Of a DNA stretch of 64,000 nt, positions 57,189-64,000 are shown one piece after another. Position 1 is the first letter of the stretch. Every line of letters begins with the position of its first letter. This DNA comes from Symsagittifera roscoffensis (lineage: Eukaryota > Xenacoelomorpha > Acoela > Convolutidae), in contig NC_087067.1 of the NCBI RefSeq assembly GCF_963678635.1, positions 38,364,682 through 38,428,681 on the forward strand. The letters are read 5' to 3'. The notes under the pieces are model-generated. The model was not told the DNA's origin, made no database searches, and worked only from the letters and a program-made list of their open reading frames with translations. The position numbers and the translations under genes were made by a program.

Positions 57189-57743
57189 TTGAGTTCGAAA
57201 TCAAATGATTTTTTGGCTGCCACTGTTTTTCGTGAAGTTATGGGGATTTGAAATGGTCTTTGCAATTATGGTAAGCAAAACCTTTCAGGATCTTTCCCCT
57301 TATAGCTCCAGCAAAACATGACTTCCTTCCCCGTTAACAGTAATATCACGGTAAAGGCTAGATATTTTTGTTACTAGACTGGGCAGCTATAATGCGAAGA
57401 CCCAAATTTTGTTCTTTTAATGCGTCCCTTAGCAGAAAGTTAATTGGCTCCGAAATCATTTCAAACTAATATTTTGATGCATGGTTGAAACTATTTAAAG
57501 TGACAGCCCTCTTTTGAATACTTTTTTCGGCAAAGCCGCTTGGGGTAAGAGGGAGGATGTTAACAACTTGGTTCTAAGTTTGGAATTTTCAGCTGTTGTT
57601 GGTTCTGTATTTCACTCGCAACAGTTTTTTGAATATACACAATAAATGAATATATTTCCGTTAACGTAATTCTATAAAACAGACAAATTATCGGATTGAA
57701 CGCGACTCATTTGAATTATAATTAAAAGCGTTCTTAGTTCTAA
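57189..57743. other. Diverged repeat, no gene
   Basis: Scattered phrases (TTTTTCGTGAAGTTATGGGG) recall the middle of the HINE-like family, so this is probably an old copy. No coding sequence supported. Confidence 0.4.
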
Positions 57744-58095
57744 CAAGACTGCTCGTATATCAGGGCAAAGCCCTGAATGTTCCGACTGTCCCATAATTCA
57801 TATCGAATAGTTTTTGAGAAAAGAAAATATTGAAAGCCTATAAATTTTGGACAGTACCTAAGTGTGAAATATTGAGTCGTACGAAATTATTACGACCGAT
57901 CTGATTAGCTAGCCTCAATTCAATTTGGAATGAATCGGTTGTTCGGAGTAAATCGCCAGGCATAAATAATTCGCGTTATGCTCTCAGCATCATGAAAATA
58001 CTCTTTAAAGCGCGCATAATTTAGTCCAGAATATGGTGGCAAAATTGGCATTTTCAAACCCCCAGAACTTTACAAAAAATAATCGGAGGTACAGT
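57744..58095 (-). mobile_element. HINE-like copy H, minus strand
   Basis: Read on the minus strand it ends with TGTTCCGACT inverted partner, CAGGGC-TTT-GCCCTG and GAGCAGTCTTG at 57744. Its 5' part is truncated. Closest to copies G1/G2. Confidence 0.68.
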
Positions 58096-59439
58096 ATATT
58101 TAAAAAATTTATGATGAGCTGGTTTGATCAATTTTTTATCAAAAACATTCATCTTTTACTTTTTAACCTTTGTGGCATTGCAATCGGGCACTAGACTTTT
58201 TCTCCTTTAAATAACTGTTTTCAAAGATTGATCAGTGTTCATCAGGAATGGTAACTTTCACCCTCAATAGCTGACATGCTCAAACTATTGAAAATTCGAA
58301 TAAAATTAATATCTTTTTGGTTGTGATCAGGTGCAACCCGCTTAGGCAATTTGAAAAAATATAAATTGTTTTCGGCTTTCTGGTTTTTGTCCTAACTAAA
58401 ATATCTGTAATTAATGAAAATACCAAATCTGATTTTTAATAATTTTAATTATTCTGGTTCGTTTTTTAGTTTGTTCCAACGTTTTTTGCTCATGATATTG
58501 GTATTGAAAACTGAAATTGCATAGTTTCGAGCGCAAAATATACTTTTATGTAATTCTTTTTATAGTTTTATATCTCAGCTTATCAATTTTTTCTTTTTGT
58601 TTTTGTTTACTCCTTCTCTTTTTTAATTGGCTTAAAAGGTTTCGAATATTTATATATCAGCTTAGAGGCCTCTTTTGGAGTAGTTTGAAAGCAATAAAAT
58701 TTCATTTAAAACTTTTGAGAAAAAACTTTTTTTAGTTCAAAAAAATTGGCGCAATGTATGTCTGCTTAAGAATTGTCCTCTTTGATACTTCTTGGTAAGT
58801 TTCTTATAGATGCTTTTTGATGTTCAATTGTGTTATCTCATGGTAAATTTTCCTGTTAGAAAAAAGTTATTCAAGATAAATTTTAAAAAATTGCTCGAAA
58901 TTTTTTGATAGATTAAGTTTTCGATATTTTGTCAAAAAATTCCTTCGGCTATATCTATATTTATGTCGTTTAATTTGTCATGCTATGTATGTGTTGTTAT
59001 GTATGTAATGGGAAGCTTTGGTTTGTTTCAGCTGGTTTGGCTTCAACATTTTGCATTATTTTTCTCTTTTGTATTTTTTGTAATGTTTTGAAGTTTTTTG
59101 TTTTTCCATTTATCGGTTCTTCAGCTAGTAGTGGTATTCACTGTTTTTTCCATCCAAGAGGAGAAAGGCATGTATCAATTGTCTGACTGATAAATTAAAA
59201 GAGTAAATGAGTAGACTTCAAACATATTCTTTGTTTTTAAGCGCTCGCTTGACTTATAATAATTTTTTCCTGTTTTAACACAAAAAAACAAGACTGCTTT
59301 GGGCAATTTTTTGAATGTTTTGACTCTCTTATACACTCTACAAAGCAGTGTTTGCTTAAACAAACTCGATGAAAATTTCGAAAAAAAAGTTTAATTGTTT
59401 TGGTAAATGATCACCCACACGCTGTGTGAATTACAAAAT
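58096..59439. other. No gene supported
   Basis: Contains a fragment at about 58185-58215 (GGGCACTAGACTTTTTCTCC) matching the spacer behind the SF1 terminal exons (GGTACTAGACTTTTCCCCC), so that spacer includes a dispersed repeat. Hydrophobic frames at 58517-58735 and 58980-59186 are T-rich chance frames. Confidence 0.5.
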
Positions 59440-59780
59440 GATGTGTTTCCCAAACAGCCAAGCGTTGAAAAGATCAATTAGCATACCTCAATTTAATTTG
59501 GAACGCTTTCTAAAGTGGATTAAGTTTTCGCTTACGCTTTATTAGAACGACATACATCGCGCGATATTTGTCCCAATTTGGCCAAACTGACTATCTTTCA
59601 ACACCCATAAATGAGGAAACAAAATCTCAGGGGTAATCTATTTTTTTTTTTCAAATTGAGCTCAAGACAAACTTACTTTTCGACTGAAATAAAAAAATCC
59701 GTCAGAAGTTAATAGCTAAGTAAGCGAAGTTTGTGTCGTTAAAAAGTTGACTCACTCTGAGCACAAAAATTTATAAATAT
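59440..59780 (-). mobile_element. HINE-like copy I, minus strand (diverged)
   Basis: In reverse orientation it carries the TTTGTGCTC start region, TTTTGACGG-like and GCGCGAT phrases of the family. Both ends are degraded. Confidence 0.5.
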
Positions 59781-60589
59781 TAAATATTATGTTTTGCTTA
59801 ACTATTAAACAAATTTTTCATAATTAATTGTTTTATTTGCTGAATTTTTGACTGATTGTTGTAAACAGTAACAGTTATAAAAAGTTGGGACCAAGAAATT
59901 AGGCAACAAGCAAAGCGAACGCGATATAAACAAAATGAAAGTTTTTCTTAAAAACAGAATTTTGCTAATGATGAAGTCACATTTCTACAAAAAGTGAATA
60001 TATAATCAAAACAGTTCGAAAATTTAATAAAAATGAATTTTAAAGTAAAAGTTAAAATAGTTAAATGAATTTTTAAAATGCATAAATTATGTATAAGATG
60101 CGCGATAAAAAAAGCATAAAATGCGCAAAAATGATTCTTGTGGATTATTTATTAAACTCCGTTCTCACAGTTTAATTTATTGGGCATGAAAATTGATTGT
60201 AGTGGTTATACCGACGCCATCATTATGCAATCAAGTGGATCTTGTGGGTGAGCTGCATGAATTTCCAATGCGTATGGTCTTCATTGTCTAAATGATTGCA
60301 TGTGCATTCTTGACACTTGGCACTAGTATTAACGCATAGGCAGCAAATCCAACCAAAAAAAGTCAAAGCGTCATTGAAAACCAACCAAGGAAAAGCTTGC
60401 GATGAGACAAACACTTCAATCATCCGAGATCTTAGATTTTAGATTATCACAACTGATTTTGCGAAAAAAAATTGGCATATGTTTCTTCAAAAACACTCAA
60501 TCGTTATGAAAGTTTGGTATTTCTTAAACTAGCCTAATAGTAACTCAAGTTGACAGATTAACAAACATACGATCTGTACTTATGATTTT

Positions 60590-60900
60590 TTAGTAGTGAT
60601 TTTTTTATCCTGACAAGTTTCGACTTCAAAACTAATTATTTTTGACAAGTTTTTATATTTCATTTAACAGTTTTTATTGTGTTCAACCCGAATTTAGAAA
60701 CACCATTCACCTGTGATCGCCTTTTTTGTGAAAATATGGGGGTTTGTAAATAGCTATTTCTATAAAGCGTAAGCGGTTGCTCAGAAATTGTTCTAGACTG
60801 AACTGGGGAGAGCTGTTTTTCCTGGATTTTCCAGTTTTTTTTTTTGCAAAATTTATCACTTAACGCCTTATATGGCGGTGATGATTTCAGAAAAATTTCT
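60590..60900 (+). mobile_element. HINE-like copy J (diverged)
   Basis: Shares TTTCGACTT, TCACCTGTGATC, ATGGGGGTTT, GCGTAAGCGG and CCTTATATGGCG in the family's order. No termini remain. Confidence 0.5.
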
Positions 60901-62870
60901 CAAAACTTACTTCAAAGTTTTTTTCTTTTGCGAGTGTTTTTATCAATTTTTGAACCGAAAACGATTCTACTGACTTTATATTTCATTTGACTTCATAATA
61001 AACTTTAAATCAATCAACCAAAACACCTGCTTGAGACGACAAAAGCTTGTGGTTCAAATCTAGTCAGACCTGACTTTTTTGAATAAGAAATCTGCATATT
61101 TTTGTAGGCTTATTCTGGTAATACGGACTCTTTGATGTTCAGTTTTCTTCCTCAATGCCATTTTTAAAGCCCCATTGTTGGCGAAAAGATGGTAGTATTT
61201 CAAAAAAAATTTCGAATGCTCAAAAAATTGTTATATGTGCGTTGATTGTGCTCGCGATTTGCAAATGTTATTGATTCGGAAGCAGACTGATTCTTGTAAG
61301 CAACTTGTCCAAAGAAGCCACGTTTTTTTTCTGAAATATGCTCTTTGTCAACCATGAGACATATTTTGAGCATGTTTGCATTTCAAAAACCCTTTCAATT
61401 CAATGATTGTTTTTTATTTTGGTTTTAAAATTACCAGTGGTCCGGTTTAATTTCGTTTTTTTTTACTGCTAATTAGGGAAGTACGTCTGGAAATCGATGA
61501 ATTTTCAGATTCTTCTCCGTTTCAACTATGAGTCAATAAAGGCAGTTAAATAATAAGTTAATTCACTTCAGTTTACTAATTTTATTTAAGTTGACTGAAT
61601 TTTATTGATTATATATTTACAATTCACATACTGATGCTTCATGATTAAGCTCATTTTTGACTGAAATCTCTAAAATGTTCATTTAGCAACAAAAGTTTTC
61701 TTTATATATGGTTGACATTCAGCACCCATGTAGATTGATTCCTTAGGAATCCGCTTTGATAGTGATTTATGCTGGAATGATGAAGAAGGTGTTCATTCTT
61801 TTCAATTATCCCCATGAATATTAAACATTAAAAGGAAATGGTTCTTTGACTGCATTGCTTCTGACAATTTAAGAAAGATATGCAAAACAATAAACAACTG
61901 GAGACACATTTTCCAATTTTTTTGGAATAAGAGTTCAAAAAATTTGTGCCTTGTCGGTTATTCATCACATGTACAGCTGGAAATACACGTTAAATTATAT
62001 CAGTCAGCCGCACAACTTTACTATCAGTTTTCATTTCTGTTTATCATAAGTGTGACGAAAAGGCGAAGTTGCTGATCACGCAGTTGGTGCTATTAAACAT
62101 TAAATCGCAGTTGGTGCTTTAATCTTATTAATCAAGGTCAAATCAAGGGAATAAGGGGCACATTAGGGGGTTAGGGGGGCGGGTGGTACAGGGAAAAGAT
62201 AAGGGGTATTGTGATGATATCTTTTTAAACCACCCCCTGACCAACCCTTTAATACCTTTTTACGACATGAATTGTTTTCATCTAAATTGCTAAATTAAAA
62301 ACTAGGCGACTGAACTCACCTCAGTTTTTTTCACTTCAAAATAGCTACATTCAAAATATATTTATGGTGGGCAGCATGTTGAACATCAATCTGAGCGAAA
62401 ATACTGAGACCACCAGCATTAATAAAATCATCAAATTTGTTTCTTTGAACGTCCTAACTGCGCCTCCCGTTCCATCATCTGAAGCAAACAAAAAACATCA
62501 TATATTGCTCAACCGAAGTAATTTTCGATAAAGGAGTAGAAGAAAAAACTATATCAACCTAAGCAAACAAATTAAGCTTAATCCATTGATTGTATTGAAT
62601 GAAATCAGCTCAAAATTTGGGCTTTTGTGAGATCAATTGTGCCGTGTGCTCATTTGCTTGGTCGTCTGCTTCTGGTCACATGCCTCTTTTCCATTTGGAA
62701 TTAAATTTTAAAATTTCTGAAAAAACCTGCAATCAGAAGATTCCTAGTGTATTAAGAAGATTTTTGCATCCCAGGTTGAGAGACTATTCAGTGTTTCTAC
62801 TTTCAAAGTAGTACAAACTGTCAGTTCTCGACCGACAACGAATAAGTCGACATGATTTTGGGTCAAGCAC
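60901..62870. other. No gene supported
   Basis: AT-rich with short chance frames. A G-rich patch lies at 62155-62215 (TTAGGGGGTTAGGGGGGCGGG). Confidence 0.55.
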
Positions 62871-62875
62871 AACCT

Positions 62876-63005
62876 AAAGCACGGTCGAAGCATGTCAAAA
62901 ATTGAGCGAGAACGGTCAGAGCATTCCTCGAGCACGATCGAAACATACCTAGAGTGCAATGCAGCCGAAACAAAGCTCAAGCACGGTCCAACATACCTCG
63001 AGCTT
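62876..63005 (+). repeat. Short degenerate repeats (AGCACGGTCGAA type)
   Basis: Phrases like AGCACGGTCGAAGCAT, AGCACGATCGAAACATACC and AGCACGGTCCAACATACC follow each other at irregular 35-65 bp spacing, linked by CTCGAGC. Small decayed minisatellite. Confidence 0.55.
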
Positions 63006-63089
63006 TTTTGTCAGAAAAATATTATGTTCATGGAAAAATTCCAATATTTCAATAATAGTTACTCTTCCTACCTACTTTAGCTTAGAAAA

Positions 63090-63211
63090 AATAAGGCTTT
63101 GGACGGAGTCTATTTTTTGAAATTACGCATTTCGTTCTGCATCAATAAATATAACAAAATAAAAATAAAAAAATGTCAGGCACGTTCCTCCATCTTTAGC
63201 TAGGCCCCTAG
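63090..63211 (+). mobile_element. Helitron-like 3' end (isolated)
   Basis: TTTTTTGAAATTAC..CATCAATAA, then CTCCATCTTTAGCTAGG and CCCCTAG|T, matches the ends of the elements at 33657 and 35018. Only the terminal part is recognisable. Confidence 0.45.
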
Positions 63212-63504
63212 TTGTCTTTTATTGAGACATACATAAATTTTCGTTCACCTATTTTTTTCTATCATTTTTTACTTCGGTTTTTTGTGTGTTTGTGTTTTAT
63301 CGCAAGTGGTACAAAGCTCCGCTTCGCCTCTGTGTAACAAAGTTATGACAATTCAATTTGCAATAACTAAGGCGGAATAAAAAAACATCTATTGATCCAG
63401 TTATTTTAAAAAAGATATGGGATTAGAAAAAATGCCAATCAGACCGATCTAAAATTGAAATTTGATAATGAAAAAAGTCATTCTGCTCTTTTCAACCACT
63501 ATGT

Positions 63505-64000
63505 TTTTGGAATTCTCGTTTGATAAAAATGAGTATTATGAAAAAGTATGAATTATTGGTTTTATTACTTTTGAGGCGTTCTCAAAACTACCGTAACTAT
63601 TTTCAAAAAACGTGCTTTGAATGGAAAGACCGCCCACATTTTCACCGTGTGTTTTAACACATTAATACTCCCCTGAGCGCCTGCATATTAACTTCGTTTT
63701 TTTTCCATACCTTATTTTCTGCAGTGCAGCTTTCAAAAGACTATGTGTAGTGGAAATAATGACCATTTTTCAAAATTAATTTCCCAAGTCTGAGATTTTT
63801 TGGTCCAATTGATAGACAGGTAGAGGGAAGCTCATCTTCAAAAGCGACTGCGTCCAGTTTTTTCAAAAAAAAAGTTATAGCTCTCGAAAATGTCAAAAAT
63901 TTTTGACACGTTTTGAAACTTTTTGACTTTTCTCTAAGCTGCGAAATTTTAAATAAAAGAACCTTCCCTGTATAGGCAACTACGACGTCCATTTTTTTAA
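63505..64000 (+). mobile_element. Helitron-like element 3, runs off window
   Basis: Begins TCTCGTTTGATAAAAATGAG and repeats the layout of elements 1 and 2: GGAAAGACCGCCCAC, a CTGCATATTAAC segment, TTTTCTGCAG, and a repeat core with AAAAAAGTTATAGC near 63870. Its end is beyond the window. Confidence 0.5.

Noticed and set aside
58517-59186. Two hydrophobic ORFs as small membrane proteins
   Set aside because: T-rich DNA yields Phe/Leu-rich frames by chance; no splice or start context supports them.
60223-60423. Minus-strand cysteine-containing ORF
   Set aside because: Irregular cysteine spacing and no flanking splice sites that fit.

Overview
The window is AT-rich, intron-rich, repeat-dense nuclear DNA from an animal. 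The support is a spliced, metazoan-like SF1 splicing-factor gene, part of an EGF-domain receptor tyrosine kinase gene, CR1/L2-type and other non-LTR retrotransposons, and many short non-autonomous transposons. I cannot name the species; an invertebrate is my best reading. All exon models rest on GT-AG sites, phase and protein similarity read by eye.

Layout. 1-10.5 kb is a tandem array whose full unit is about 2385 bp. Each complete unit carries one copy of the first coding exon of SF1, with an acceptor just before the ATG and a donor after it. The two outermost copies have an in-frame stop and the three inner ones are intact. 10.5-18.3 kb is a complete SF1 (branch-point-binding protein) gene of ten coding exons and 531 codons plus stop, all in phase. 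18.45-23.14 kb is a 4.69 kb minus-strand LINE inserted just behind the SF1 stop. 23.8-32.5 kb holds three more tandem copies of the last three SF1 exons (2.87 kb unit) and a fragment of a further copy. Copies 2 and 3 are intact; copy 4 is frameshifted. SF1 is therefore amplified independently at both ends.

32.5-35.0 kb holds two adjacent Helitron-like elements filled with degenerate ~150-175 bp repeats, then a stray SF1 intron copy. 35.5-40.9 kb is a decayed plus-strand LINE with endonuclease and reverse-transcriptase traces, split by short elements. 36.4-49.1 kb contains a family of ~0.5 kb elements with the layout of Helentron-derived HINEs (inverted subterminal repeats, 3' stem-loop); more copies lie at 57-61 kb. 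47.7-53.7 kb holds the last four exons of a receptor tyrosine kinase (EGF, transmembrane segment, kinase domain). Its introns contain a fold-back element, a hAT-like MITE and a TA-flanked MITE. 54.5-57.2 kb is a tandem duplication of non-coding DNA. 57.2-64 kb has only repeats and no gene I can support.

The two host genes look unrelated: one acts in nuclear pre-mRNA splicing, the other at the cell surface. The points most worth a second look are the double-ended amplification of SF1, a leaky-type stop (TGA CTAG) joining two in-frame LINE ORFs, and unusual residues in the kinase.
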